64,000 bases of DNA. It comes from Stachybotrys elegans. Taxonomy: Eukaryota > Ascomycota > Sordariomycetes > Hypocreales > Stachybotryaceae. The translations under genes were made by a program, and so were the position numbers. Within the stretch, counting starts at the first letter, position 1, and the number at the start of each line of letters is the position of its first letter. Positions 1 to 11,100 of the stretch are shown here, one piece after another. Location of the stretch: assembly GCA_020746835.1 (NCBI GenBank), contig JAGPNK010000001.1, positions 4,216,001 through 4,280,000 of the forward strand, read 5' to 3'. The notes beneath the pieces are model-generated. The model was not told the origin of the DNA. It did no database searches and saw only the letters and a list, made by a program, of their open reading frames with translations.

Positions 1-1095
1 CGACGCTGGCGCTGGCGTGGGGGCTGTTGAGGTTGTGGGCGTACGGCCAGCTCTGCTGCGATCAGGTCCCGAGCCGCCTGGGGTGTCCTTGGATTGCTCT
101 GCGTCTTTATCTGCTTTGGACTTCATCTTCGCCTTCCTCTCTCGCTCCCGCAGCTCGTCGTGACGACTGAACTTTTTACCAATATGTAAATCTTTCGTCA
201 GGTCTGACATCTTGAGCTTTTGCAGATCGACGACCTGCGTCTCAGCATCCTCTGGTGTCACCTCCCGTGTCCGGCGTTTTCTGGCCTGTCCTTCTTCGCC
301 ATTTGGAGCCGGGGCATTTCGTTTTCGAGGTTTTCGCTGCACGGTGCCCTCATCTCCCTCGGTCGTCTCCCGCCGTCGCCTTTTGGATGCTGGACCTTCA
401 CTGGAGTCAGCGGCATCAGTTGTCGCTGCCTGCCTTCTTGTTCTGGGCTTTCTCGTAGCAATTGGTGTTCGTTGAGTTGATGCTGCGGGTGCTGGCTCGA
501 CGGGAGAGTCTGATGCATCGGGCTCTGGGTTCGCTGATGAGATTGAAGTACGGACCGGCTGATCATCTGGCTGCGTTGCATCGTCTCTACTCGGGGGGGA
601 AGCGTCGGATGTGACAGAGGTAGTGGGCTGAGGAGCAGGTGTAGGTTCTGTTGAAGAGGTGGTTTGGGAAGGTGTCTCTGCTGGTATTGGCACTGAATGT
701 GGTTCGGTGGTTTCGCCTCTAGCCAGTCCTACTGCTCCGGCTTCCCCGGCCTGTACCGTGGCGGCTTCCTGTGGAGGATCTGTAGTGGATGGTTCGACAG
801 CGGCGCTGGGATTTGACTCTTCTGGTTCGCTTCTGCCTGGTTCAATTCGATCGGGAGGTGTCGCTGTTTGGGAGGTGCGGTCTGAAGAGATGGGTGCATC
901 TAATTTGTCGCTGACGGTAGAGTCGACCGGGGCATCGGCCTCCGCCTGCTGTCCCTCCTCTGCAACAACTGCCTCAGTCGTGGGCTGGGTAAGGCTGTCC
1001 TGGACAGAGGGGGCAGCGGGTGAGGGGCGTGGAGGCCGGGCCTTGACCTTTGGCTTGAAGGCCAGGCCGGCCTTTTTCTTGAACATGGAACTCAT
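1..1095 (-). CDS. BDP1: TFIIIB component B'' (Bdp1), N-terminal part, gene runs off left edge
   Basis: This is the first 365 codons of an RNA polymerase III initiation factor subunit. Bdp1 joins TBP and Brf1 in TFIIIB on tRNA and 5S promoters. The frame is open from the ATG at 1095 to base 1 without a stop or a need for an intron. The protein starts MSSMFKKKAGLAFKPK, the usual fungal Bdp1 opening. About 230 low-complexity residues rich in Pro, Thr, Ala and Glu follow, then basic stretches (KRRRR, RKPRKR, ARKRRTR). Near residues 290-330 the motif DLTKDLHIGKKFSRHDELRE is characteristic of fungal Bdp1 just ahead of the SANT-domain half. The SANT domain lies outside the window. A second in-frame Met (codon 4) could also start the protein. 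The gene is divergent from BRE1, with 525 bp between the two starts. The identification rests on these conserved motifs; the middle is disordered and uninformative. Confidence 0.88.
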   Translation of the reverse strand, partial: MSSMFKKKAGLAFKPKVKARPPRPSPAAPSVQDSLTQPTTEAVVAEEGQQAEADAPVDSTVSDKLDAPISSDRTSQTATPPDRIEPGRSEPEESNPSAAVEPSTTDPPQEAATVQAGEAGAVGLARGETTEPHSVPIPAETPSQTTSSTEPTPAPQPTTSVTSDASPPSRDDATQPDDQPVRTSISSANPEPDASDSPVEPAPAASTQRTPIATRKPRTRRQAATTDAADSSEGPASKRRRRETTEGDEGTVQRKPRKRNAPAPNGEEGQARKRRTREVTPEDAETQVVDLQKLKMSDLTKDLHIGKKFSRHDELRERERKAKMKSKADKDAEQSKDTPGGSGPDRSRAGRTPTTSTAPTPAPAS

Positions 1096-1620
1096 GGTGG
1101 ACTGCGGGAGGAGAAAGGGAGGATCAATAACATGCCATTGTAATGGAGCGGCAGCGACTGGTCACTTGAGCGTGCAGAACACTGAAGATGTTGAAGAATC
1201 AGGACTGCACGCAGATGGAGACGAGATGAATAAAAAAAAGTGGCAACCCAGACGATGGAGGGGCACAAGCGAGGTTTACCCGCCCCTCGCATCGATAAAC
1301 TGCCCCCGAACAAGCCTAGTGCTGAACTAAGCCCCTTTGAGGCGCCTCTTGGTTTGCGACTCAACCTTCGAAATTTCAACTCCTTGTTTGAACGTGATCT
1401 CCTCACAATCCCTCCCTTCCCCTACACATCGCCGCCCCGAGGTCTCTGTTCGACCGCCAACACGACGCGCCTCTCGACGGATCCCTGGCTTCGGGCCTGT
1501 GTCGCCCTCTACTGCTGCACCTAGCTCTCTTCGCGCTACGCTTTCGGCGCGCTCGTCCCCCCCCACTCCCTTCTCATGCCTCTAGCAACGACTCCTTCTC
1601 GTCCATCCACGCTCGCCAAG
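1096..1620. promoter_or_regulatory. Divergent promoter region between BDP1 and BRE1
   Basis: 525 bp separate the two start codons, so both genes probably share this region as promoter and 5' leaders. The BRE1-proximal half is rich in C and T (for example around 1395-1440 and 1545-1575), as fungal leaders often are. I see no convincing TATA box or other specific site. An ATG at 1576 is in frame with BRE1 and would add 15 residues if used. Confidence 0.5.
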
Positions 1621-4229
1621 ATGGAGGACCGGAAGAGACCCGCCGTCAGTAGCACTGACGATATGGCTCCTCCGAGCAAGCGAGTCGCCGTCAATGGGTC
1701 CAAGGTCAAGGAAGACGCTCCCGAGATGAAGGAAGAGAGTTGGATCGAGGTGAGTGTCACACGACGCCCTGTTGTCATTTCCACCGCGCCCCCGAAGCAT
1801 ACAGAACCAATTGCACACTTTGCCCTGCATTTCGCGGCCTTTTCTTCTTCTTTTCCTGTCGCAGACGCCTCGTCAGCTGCAACTTTGATCAGCCGTCATT
1901 GCCGGATGATAAGCTCACCAAGCCAGTGATGGTGCTCGTTGCTTAGCGATCGCGATCAACGGCTTCAGCCCGGTGTTTTGCCACAAACATTCAATCCTCA
2001 TCTTCGCCTGAAATGATGAATTTCCGTACACATCGCTGCTCGAGTTTGACCGTGTGGGCATGGGCGCTGACTTTGGGATCCCCAGGCGTATACGAAAGGC
2101 GCGATATTTCGCCAAATGCAGGAGTACAGTCGCAAGGCCGCCACGGCGGAGTCGCGCCTGGAAGAGCTACACAAACGATCCGTTCATCACGACGATCATC
2201 TCAGAATCATCGACGCTTGGTGGCGACAGGTAAGCAAGCACATTTGGGCGACGCGTGCGAGCCGAGGCTGATAAGTGCACAGGTGCTGGAAGAACTAGAA
2301 TATCTGGCTGAAACGAACGTATCGACCATGTCGGGCGCTAGCGGTCAGTTCTCTCGCAAACTCGCGCCGTGTGGCCACAAGCTCACTTTATCTCGCAGAC
2401 CCCCCTTATTTCAGCGGCGTCAACTTCAAGGACCTCCACGACTTCCAAAAGCATTTGCAGGACAAGGGGAAATCTATCAAATCAAAAGCCGAAGCTCTTC
2501 TGAGCAGACTAGCTGCGCAGCGAGGCACAATCACACCCGACGCCGCAGCACTCGAAGCCAAGATCACCGGCCTGCTTGCTGCCCAGAAAGAATATCTCCT
2601 CAAGTTGGATCGCCTAAGCAGCGAAAAGGAACAGCTTTCGGAGCAGCTCAACGCAGCGACCCTGAGATACTTCAAGGCAGAAAAGAAGCTCGACCGCGCT
2701 AAGAGTTCGCAAGTCCAGAAGTTGGAGCAGCAGGCTTTCTCCAATGCCACGAAACCTTCAGGCTCTGGAAGTGACGGCGCCGATGCATCCGAATCCAACG
2801 GAAATGCAAGCGAAATACTGCTCAAATATGAGGAGGCTTCCGCAGCAGCATCAAAACAGAAGGAACAGCTCGAGTCGATTTTGGCCGAGGTCAAAACACT
2901 GCAGGAAGAGAATACGACACTGAAAGCACGACGAGAGACACTGACGGACGAGGACTTTATACGAACCGACGTGTTCAAGCAGTTCAAGAACCAAAACGAG
3001 GATCTCATCAAGCGCATCAACAATCTGGAAGCGACAAACCGGCAACTTCGCGAGGAGGCAGAGAAGCTGCAAGCAGAACGTAGCGCGTTCCGAACTCAGC
3101 TGGAGGCCGACGCGAACCAGATCACACAAGAGCTCGAGGCAGAGATCATGTCACGAGACCAGGATCTTGCACGCGTACGATCTGCGAGAGACGAGATTCT
3201 TGCAGAGAATACGCAGCGCAAAGCTACCATGGAGCAGGAGAGATTGTCGACGGAGCAGTTGAAGGAACTGGTCGGCGCAAAGGATGACTGCATCACAGCT
3301 CTTGAGTCTGAGATTGCCCGCCTCAAGCCAGCAGAGGGAGCCGAGATGTCTGGTGCGGACGACAACGAAACATGGTCACACGATGAGCTTCGGCAAAAGT
3401 ACAAGAAACTCGAGCAGGACTTCCAATCGATCAACCAGGAATTGCCTTCGATAGAGAAGGCTTACAAGAGAATGAAGGATCTTGCTCAGAAGAAGGTGAT
3501 GGATTTCACAGCCCTCGAGGACAAGGTTGCCGTCTTGATCGCTGAGAAGAGCAAGGCGGATCAAAAGTACTTTGCTGCCCGCAAAGATGCGGATACCCGA
3601 AACAACGAGATACGGTCTCTGCGACACCAGAACGGCAAGAGCGCGGAGATTATTGCTCAGCTCAAGGACCTCGAGTCGCAGAACCGAACCCTGCTGGGCA
3701 ACTTGGAGAAGCAGCTGGCTGACCTGAAGCAATCGAATGCGACGCTAGTGGCCGAAAACAAGAAGCTGGAGGCGACCAGCCAAGACGCCGTGCGACGAAC
3801 CGATTCGCTCAGCAAGCAGGTGACCGATTTGACAAACCTAGTCAAGTCCAAAGACTCGGCATCGGCTGTCGTCAGGGAGCGCAACACGATTCAGGAGACC
3901 GAGGTTGAGAAGCTCAAGGTTCGCATTGAGCACATGCAGAAGGAACGGGACAATTGGAAGTCGAAAGCCCTCAGCAACTCTTCGGAAGAAGAAGAGATGC
4001 TCCGAGTAAGTGTCATGTTTGAGCTCCGTTCGGAGACGTGCGCTAACCATGTCAGACCTATGCCCTTTGCACCATCTGCCGGAATAACTTCAAGAACACG
4101 GCTCTCAAGACATGCGGACACTTGTTCTGTAACCAATGTGTGGACGACCGCATCAGCAATCGTATGCGAAAGTGCCCAACCTGCTCACGTGCATTCGACA
4201 AGATGGACGTGATGCCTGTACACCACTAA
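1621..4229 (+). CDS. BRE1: E3 ubiquitin-protein ligase Bre1 (histone H2B ubiquitination)
   Basis: Predicted 704-aa nuclear RING ligase that works with Rad6 to monoubiquitinate histone H2B, a mark needed for H3K4 and H3K79 methylation. Exons: 1621-1749, 2086-2229, 2283-2343, 2399-4005, 4056-4229. All junctions have GT-AG ends and keep frame. The protein opens [14 protein letters not shown] with a basic PPSKR segment. It has the Bre1 N-terminal block ([28 protein letters not shown]), then long coiled coils over most of residues 110-640. It ends in a C3HC4 [21 protein letters not shown], then [12 protein letters not shown] at the extreme C-terminus. The length is close to yeast Bre1 (700 aa). 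Intron 1 (1750-2085, 336 nt) is unusually long for this window. The in-frame ATG at 1576 is an alternative start; I prefer 1621 because homologues usually begin near MEDRKR. Confidence 0.93.
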
Positions 4230-4721
4230 TTAAACACTGAACCGATTCATTCCATTCCATTTCATTTCGATACCAATTGGATCACGGAGGAACACTGGTC
4301 CTGTCGCTTTTTCGAGATTGGGACGTTGCTGGAGCTCTAAAAGGAGACATCTAGACAGGAGGGCTGTCAGCAGCCAGGCGGACGCGGGAGATTCCTTTTG
4401 ATACCTCGCCCTGGACTCGAGGGCTGCGCTGTTGGACATTCTTGCCCTTTGTATTATTTGACGCGGATTGTGGCGACCACACGTTGTGACCCGTAGGACC
4501 CCAACGTGGGCGGGACTGTATATAGGGCTGTATGGATATACATGTACGAGTTCCCTGACGACTTTGCATGGCGTGATTGCCCTTCTTTCCCCCCTTGATC
4601 GGACAGGGAGACCGTATCAGTGCTCACCCTACGGTACATACCCCAGCGTCCTACCGCTAACGCCCATCAGAAACCGTGATGAGTTCCGCATGATTCAAAA
4701 TAGAGTTCACTACCTAAGCTA
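4230..4721. other. Gene-free interval, convergent 3' ends
   Basis: This lies between the stop of BRE1 (+) and the stop of the SARAF-like gene (-), so it should hold both 3' UTRs. There is an ATTAAAC stretch just after the BRE1 stop and a TATATAGGG segment near 4519. Short overlapping frames here show no family resemblance. Confidence 0.5.
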
Positions 4722-5579
4722 TCAACGACGGCTAGTGGACCCGTAACCCGTGCTCTGGTGGCGAGCTGAGCTCGAGCTAGAAGCTGAGGATGAGGACCGA
4801 GTAGAGTATGGCCTTCCACTGCCGGCCCACCCATTGTCGTACTGTTGTGTGCGATTGCGGTTTCCAGCCATATACGTTGCCGCAGCACCACCGGCAACAC
4901 CGGTCCAGAAGCCTGGGCGCCAGCCTTGCTGATCAGGTTTCGTGCCTGGATACGGAGGAGGAGGGTCGTTTCCCGGTCCCCAGCCCGGGCCCCAACCGCC
5001 GCCGCCACCACCGCCGCCATATCTCTGAGGACCGCGCCGGACGCCTTGACCTGCTGACCAGAGAATCCAGATGACCACAGATATGAAGATCAAGGCGAAC
5101 AAGATGCCGGGCAAGTTGCTGTCTCCGCGTCCGCTACCAAACCAGGGCTCCCCCTTGGCGATGGAGGGGTAGCGCGCCTGACCCTTCTTGGTGAGGGCAA
5201 GTCTATATTCTACGCCGCAGCTGCCTTTGAGAACATATGGGTCGTCGGCGGACGAGTAGCCTTCGCAGATGACTTCGGTGCTGGTGAGCTTGAGGTCCTC
5301 TGGGAGCGATGCGGTGCAGCTCCACTCGATATCTTCGTCGCTGTAGGAGGAGCCCTCGTTGGTGCAGCGCATGCTGTCAATCTGGAAGAGGTTGCAGATG
5401 GCCTTGGAGGAGACGCATTTCAGCTGGGGGATGGAGGAGACGCGGCGGTGCGTCGTCTTGGCGCCGTTGCCGCGGAGAGTAAGGGATTGGACATTGGAGA
5501 GGAGGATGGCGTCTTTGGGACGAGCGGCGACAGCGAGGGCTGGGAGAGTCAGGAGTAGGGCGACGTTATTTAGGTGCAT
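4722..5579 (-). CDS. SARAF-like store-operated calcium entry-associated regulator (TMEM66 family)
   Basis: Predicted 285-aa, single-exon, type I membrane protein of the ER. In animals SARAF promotes slow inactivation of store-operated calcium entry. The fungal role is less clear but presumably concerns ER or vacuolar calcium homeostasis. I start at 5579 rather than the upstream in-frame 5636 because it places a clean signal peptide first (MHLNNVALLLTLPALAVAA). Residues 20-150 are a lumenal domain with spaced cysteines (Cys55, 62, 72, 88, 105, 121) and the segments IPQLKC and DIEWSC. A transmembrane helix spans about 155-175. A Gly/Pro-rich cytosolic tail follows (poly-Gly near 188-195, PPPPYPG), with GFWTG and a small-residue segment AGGAAATYMAG typical of the family. 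The end is Ser/Arg-rich. The order signal, Cys domain, TM, Gly/Pro tail matches SARAF well. Confidence 0.85.
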   Translation of the reverse strand: MHLNNVALLLTLPALAVAARPKDAILLSNVQSLTLRGNGAKTTHRRVSSIPQLKCVSSKAICNLFQIDSMRCTNEGSSYSDEDIEWSCTASLPEDLKLTSTEVICEGYSSADDPYVLKGSCGVEYRLALTKKGQARYPSIAKGEPWFGSGRGDSNLPGILFALIFISVVIWILWSAGQGVRRGPQRYGGGGGGGGWGPGWGPGNDPPPPYPGTKPDQQGWRPGFWTGVAGGAAATYMAGNRNRTQQYDNGWAGSGRPYSTRSSSSASSSSSARHQSTGYGSTSRR

Positions 5580-8133
5580 GGTGCGAGATTGTCGTGCAGA
5601 ATGTCGTGCAAAGATTTTGGGGCGTGGCCGCCGCAATTGATATGTGGTAGGAGGAGCAGCTGCAATGCGAGGACGATGGGGGAGAAGGACAAGTCACGGG
5701 GACACATTTACAGTCAAAGCGTACAAAGGCAAGAGTTGCCTCCAAAGGACACGATGTTCAGATGAAAGCGGTTTGGCCCGCTTGGTGCTTTGGTGGCAAT
5801 TCACAAATGAAGCTGGAGGCCAGGCAGCAACAATCTCTTCGAGCGACCCTGAAGGGGCAGCGAATCAACTGGCAGGTAATATGTTTGTGAGTGAACAAAT
5901 GACGTATGCAATGTGCAAAGTCTTGGTCCTGTGATCTAGCCTTTCAACTTCCAGCAACTGTACGACAAAGCACCAGGAATTTATACCTGTTGCCTAAGTA
6001 GGCAAGTAGGTCGCGTCGAAGCCAGTGGCATTGAGCTGAAGCAGCCTAACTCAGATGAGTTACTAGCCCATCGCCTAAGTGGGCTTCCTTATTTTATTGG
6101 TTTTTGTTTTCTTCTCGCCCCTGTCGTGCGCGCGGGAGAAAGCATAGAAACAGACTTGATGTATGAAAAGAGTATGGGAATAAATAAGCAAAGCCCGAGG
6201 CTCATGCGAAGAAATACGACCCGAATATTTAACATTTAACTATGCCCCCCTGGCGACGCATCATCTGTAGCGTGTCGACAGAGGGAGATCTGGTGGAAGT
6301 TTAGCGGGGCGGGATTGAGGAGACCTGAATCCCGCAGCAATCTGCATTTGCGCTCAGTCAGGGATGGAAAGGCGAGGAGGGGCAGCAAGGTCCAGCATCC
6401 ATCCAGCAGTTTGGCACTCCACCCCTAATTGCATGAGTCGCTCCGATGACTGGATTGCCGTGTCATTTCGCCTCCATCTCATCCACCGCAGTTGCGGTAT
6501 CCGGATGGATGTTGCGCCTGGGCGAGTGAGACAGATCAGCGGCACGGACAGCATGCCACACTGCATGCTTTCAAACAACCCAAGGAGGTGATACGTGGAC
6601 AGTCTCGGCCCACCTTTGGCCGATGAGTCTTGCCCGGAAGTCTAATGCAAATCGGAGATCATGTATCACAGTTGACGTGGGCTGGCTCTGTTTCCGAGAC
6701 AAGCGCATGCTGTTCGGACGCTGCCATTATCAGGGCACCTACTTGTTTGCGTCTCCAGAACTACGGACAACCATCCCTATGGTAATTTTCTAGAACTTGC
6801 TTGGACGGTGTGGGCCACCCATATGGTTATCTGGATCTCGCGCACTACCAGGGAGCCGCATCGGGCCAAACAACCAAGCGGACTTGATGGCGGACTTTTC
6901 ACAGGCGGGACATTAGATAACGTAGTAATTACCTGTATCCTGCTAACTCACGAGCGCGGACTTTACTACTGCCCGTCCGATATGCCCGCACAAACAAATC
7001 ATTCACACTTGAATTGAACACGTTATCAAACAAACGGCGTGACTCAGACCGACTGTGGGTAATGACAGTAGGCATGTACTGAACTCATAATACGCAATAC
7101 GCCAAAACCTTAAAGGCGCTCTGTAGGTAGTTTGTAGTCTCGGGATCTTGGTAGTCCCCGAATGGCGTGCACAATTCAACAACCCCATGGCCACAGCAAA
7201 CCCTTGAGCATTTGTATGATAATGATGATGATGACAGTAATTATGCACTCGCTTTCGTTTTCCACGTGCGTGTGGAAATTAAATCCATGTTCTTCTAGCG
7301 TATCGAGGGCAGGCGGCCAAGGCACCCCATGTCACGATGCCGCGTTGCCGGGATTCCGCTCGGGTCACTACCTACTTTAGAGGTAGTAGGCACTAGCTAG
7401 GCAGTTGAGGCCACAACCGAGGAACCTACATAGTCTGCGGAAAAGGGTCCACGGTACTTGCTGTCTCACCTACCAGATGCATGAACCTAGCGTACCCCCC
7501 TCCTGTGTCCCCTTGTACCGCCTTGCCCCAAACCCGTCCCCTCGCACATTCGGGCTTTGCCTTGCTGGGCGGATTTCGTTCCAACTCCGTAGCCCCCACC
7601 CGGACTGTGGTGAATACGCTCGCACTTTTGCTGGGACGCAGCGCCTCCAAAAGGAACAAACTGGCGCACATGCATGTCCATGTGCGTGCTGGTAAATCGT
7701 ATCCGTTCGGTTCGGTCTGATGTCCGTACGCGTATCCAAAGTGCGCTTGGCCCTCCTGCCTTAGCTGCCTCTACGATTTATTTACTACTGACCTGCCGAC
7801 CCCAGAAATCCCGCCTCTCCCTCCATATTTTATCATCTTCATTCCGCATTCGTTATAATAACCTGGGCCTTTCCCTCTCCGTCCTGGACTAGGTGGTTTT
7901 TTCTTGGCCCTCTCCTTATCTCCCCTGCCCCAAGGAGCTCTTCTCTGGCAGCTGCAACCAAGCAAGAGTGTTTTGTTTATTGCCAAGACTCTGCTTGCAG
8001 TGAGACGGCAATCTGATCGAGCAACACCAGATCGTTTTTTTTTTTCACTTTTGGGGGGCTCCAATCCCGAGAGCCGGGATTCTTCCCATCCCATCCCGTG
8101 CCTTTTGCGCCCACTCGCATCGTTTGCTTCACC
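5580..8133. other. Gene-free interval (2.55 kb) with promoters of the SARAF-like and ABC genes
   Basis: This divergent intergenic region separates the SARAF-like gene (-) from the ABC transporter (+). No frame longer than about 100 codons shows recognisable protein character. It holds two near-palindromes (GCCTAAGTAGGC at 5992-6003 and GCCTAAGTGGGC at 6073-6084). It also holds a perfect 7-bp hairpin (ACTACCT, 7-nt loop, AGGTAGT) at 7367-7387. The final 300 bp before the ABC start are pyrimidine-rich with a T-run at 8036-8045, consistent with a transcribed leader. Confidence 0.45.
7367..7387. repeat. Perfect 7-bp inverted repeat with 7-nt loop
   Basis: ACTACCT and AGGTAGT flank ACTTTAG, upstream of the ABC transporter gene. 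The arms belong to the recurrent AGGTAG-type motif seen elsewhere in the window. Confidence 0.7.
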
Positions 8134-11100
8134 ATGGCTACCCTCGATACTGCCAAGGTCACGGAGAAGGCCGTGGACGAAGCCACCACTCCCATGACCA
8201 TTCGACCGGCCAGCCAAGGCGGCTCTTCTAATGCAGACGGCACCGTTGTAGACCGAGGCGACGATGAAAAGGCCCATTCCTCCTCGCCCTCCTCGGGGCC
8301 CGTTGCGCAGGCCGACAATGTCGACGACCAGTACGCCCATCTGCCTCCTCACCAGGCCGAGATCCTCAAGCAGCAAGTCTTCACTCCCGAGATGAGCAAG
8401 GGTGCCGGCATGCTCTACCGATATGCTTCGCGCAACGACCTCATCATCCTTGCCGTCTCAGCAGTATGCGCCATTGCCTCGGGCGCCGCCCTCCCCCTCA
8501 TGACGGTTCTCTTTGGCAATCTTCAAAACACCTTTCAGCGCTACTTCTACAGCCAGGGTGAGATGACGTTTGACGAGTTCAACGATGAGCTCGTCAGCTA
8601 TGTTCTCTACTTTATTTACTTGGCCATTGGCGAGTTCATCGTCACCTACATCTCCACCGTCGGCTTCATCTACACCGGAGAGCACATCAGCGCCAAGATT
8701 CGCGAACATTATCTCGAAAGCTGCATGCGCCAGAATATTGGCTTCTTCGACAAGGTTGGCGCAGGTGAAATCACCACTCGTATTACTGCCGATACCAATC
8801 TCATCCAAGACGGTATTTCTGAGAAGGTTTCCCTCACTCTGGCTGCTGTCGCTTGCTTCATCACCGCCTTCGTCATTGGTTTTATCAACTACTGGCGCCT
8901 CACCCTCATCCTCTTCTCGACCGTCGTCGCTCTGGTCTTGAACATGGGTATCGGTTCCACCTTCATGCTCAAGAACAATACCCGCTCCCTCGAGGCTTAC
9001 GCCCGCGGCGGCTCCATCGCCGAGGAAGTCATCAGCTCCATCCGCAACGCTGTCGCATTCGGCACCCAGGATCGCCTGGCGAAGCAGTACGACGTTCAAC
9101 TCAAGCAGGCAGAGTATTATGGCTTCCGGGTCAAGAGCGTTCTGGCCACCATGATTGCAGGCATGATGCTGATCCTCTACCTCAACTACGGCTTGGCTTT
9201 CTGGCAGGGAACCCGGTTCTTGCTCGACGGAACCATCAACCTCTCCACCGTCCTCACCATCATGATGTCTGTCATGATTGGTGCCTTCCAGCTTGGCAAC
9301 GTCGCCCCTAACCTTCAGGCCTTCGCTACCGCTATAGCTGCTGCCGCCAAGATCTTCAACACCATCGACCGCGTTTCCCCCCTTGATTCGGGCGATGATG
9401 AGACAGGTGAGAGGCTGGAGAAGATCCAGGGTAACATTCGCCTCGAGAACGTCAAGCACATCTACCCCTCCCGACCCGAGGTCGTTGTTATGAAGGGCGT
9501 TAGCCTTGAGATCCCTGCCGGCAAAACAACTGCGCTCGTAGGAGCCTCCGGCTCGGGCAAGAGCACCATTGTCGGCCTCGTCGAGCGATTCTACAACCCT
9601 ATCGAAGGTACCATCTACCTCGACGGCCACGACATCAGCAAGCTCAACCTGAGATGGCTGCGCCAGCAGATGGCGCTTGTCAGCCAGGAACCCACTCTCT
9701 TCGGCACCACCATCTTCCAGAACATCCGCCACGGTCTTATTGGCACCAGCCACGAGAACGAGGACCAAGACAAGCAGCGAGAGCTCATCATTGCTGCCGC
9801 CAAGAAGGCCAACGCTCACGATTTCATCACCGCACTACCCGAAGGATACGAGACAAATGTCGGCGAGCGCGGCTTCCTGCTCTCCGGCGGCCAGAAGCAG
9901 CGAATCGCCATTGCTCGTGCCATCGTCTCTGACCCCAAGAGTGAGTTTTTCGCCGAGCACCAAACTATTGTTAAACATGCTAACCCTGCCATAGTTCTCC
10001 TTCTCGATGAGGCAACTTCGGCATTGGACACCAAGTCTGAGGGCGTCGTGCAGGCAGCCTTGGAAGCCGCATCTGAGGGTCGCACAACCATCACCATCGC
10101 CCACCGACTTTCGACCATCAAGGATGCTCACAACATTGTCGTCATGTCAAGTGGCGAAATCGTCGAGCAGGGAACCCATGATCAGCTGCTTGAGAAGGAG
10201 GGTGCTTACTGGAAACTCGTCTCCGCGCAGGCTATTGCAGCCGTCCAGGAGCTCTCAGCCGAGGAAGAAGCCGCCATCGACAATGAGGAGAAAGACGAGC
10301 TTATCCACAAGATGACCACCAACAAGTCGAACGCCTTTGCTGCGGACCCCGACGACAATATCGCCGCTAAGCTGGGCCGTTCAACCACGCAGAAGTCGGC
10401 CTCCAGCGTCGCGCTTCAGGGACGCAAGCCAGCGGAGGAGCAGAAGCACGGTCTTTGGGTTTTGGTCAAACTGATTGCTTCGTTCAATACCTCCGAGTGG
10501 AAGCTGATGGTCGTGGGACTCTTCTTCTCCATCATCTGCGGTGGTGGAAACCCTACCGCAGCCGTCTTTTTCGCCAAGCAGGTCGTCACTCTGTCTCAGC
10601 CAGTGACGGACCAGAACCGCTCTCAGATCCGACACGACGCTGACTTCTGGAGCGCCATGTACCTGATGCTGGCCTTTGTGCAGTTTTTCGCATTTGTTGG
10701 CCAGGGCGTTGTTTTCGCCAAGTGCTCCGAGCGACTGATTCACCGGGTGCGAGACCGAGCTTTCAGGACCATGCTTCGCCAGGACGTCGTCTACTTTGAT
10801 CGAGATGAGAATACGGCCGGTGCTCTGACGTCTTTTCTGTCTACCGAGACGACTCATGTAGCAGGTCTCAGCGGTGTCACTCTGGGAACAATCCTTATGG
10901 TTGTCACAACCTTGGTTGCTGCCCTGGCTGTGTCGCTTGCTATTGGATGGAAGCTGTCGTTGGTTTGCATTTCCGCTATCCCAGTACTTCTGGGCTGTGG
11001 CTTCTTCCGGTTCTGGATGCTCGCGCACTTCCAGCGACGATCCAAGGCTGCGTACGCTTCGTCGGCTTCTTTTGCCTCCGAGGCCATCTCGGGCATCCGA

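Noticed and set aside
258..581. 107-codon minus-strand frame
   Set aside because: Out of frame with the Bdp1 coding sequence, which runs through the same bases on the same strand.
8458..9819. 453-codon open frame on the minus strand
   Set aside because: It lies wholly antisense to the ABC transporter. Its Asp/Glu/Gly/Val-rich composition is the mirror of GC-rich third positions in the real gene.
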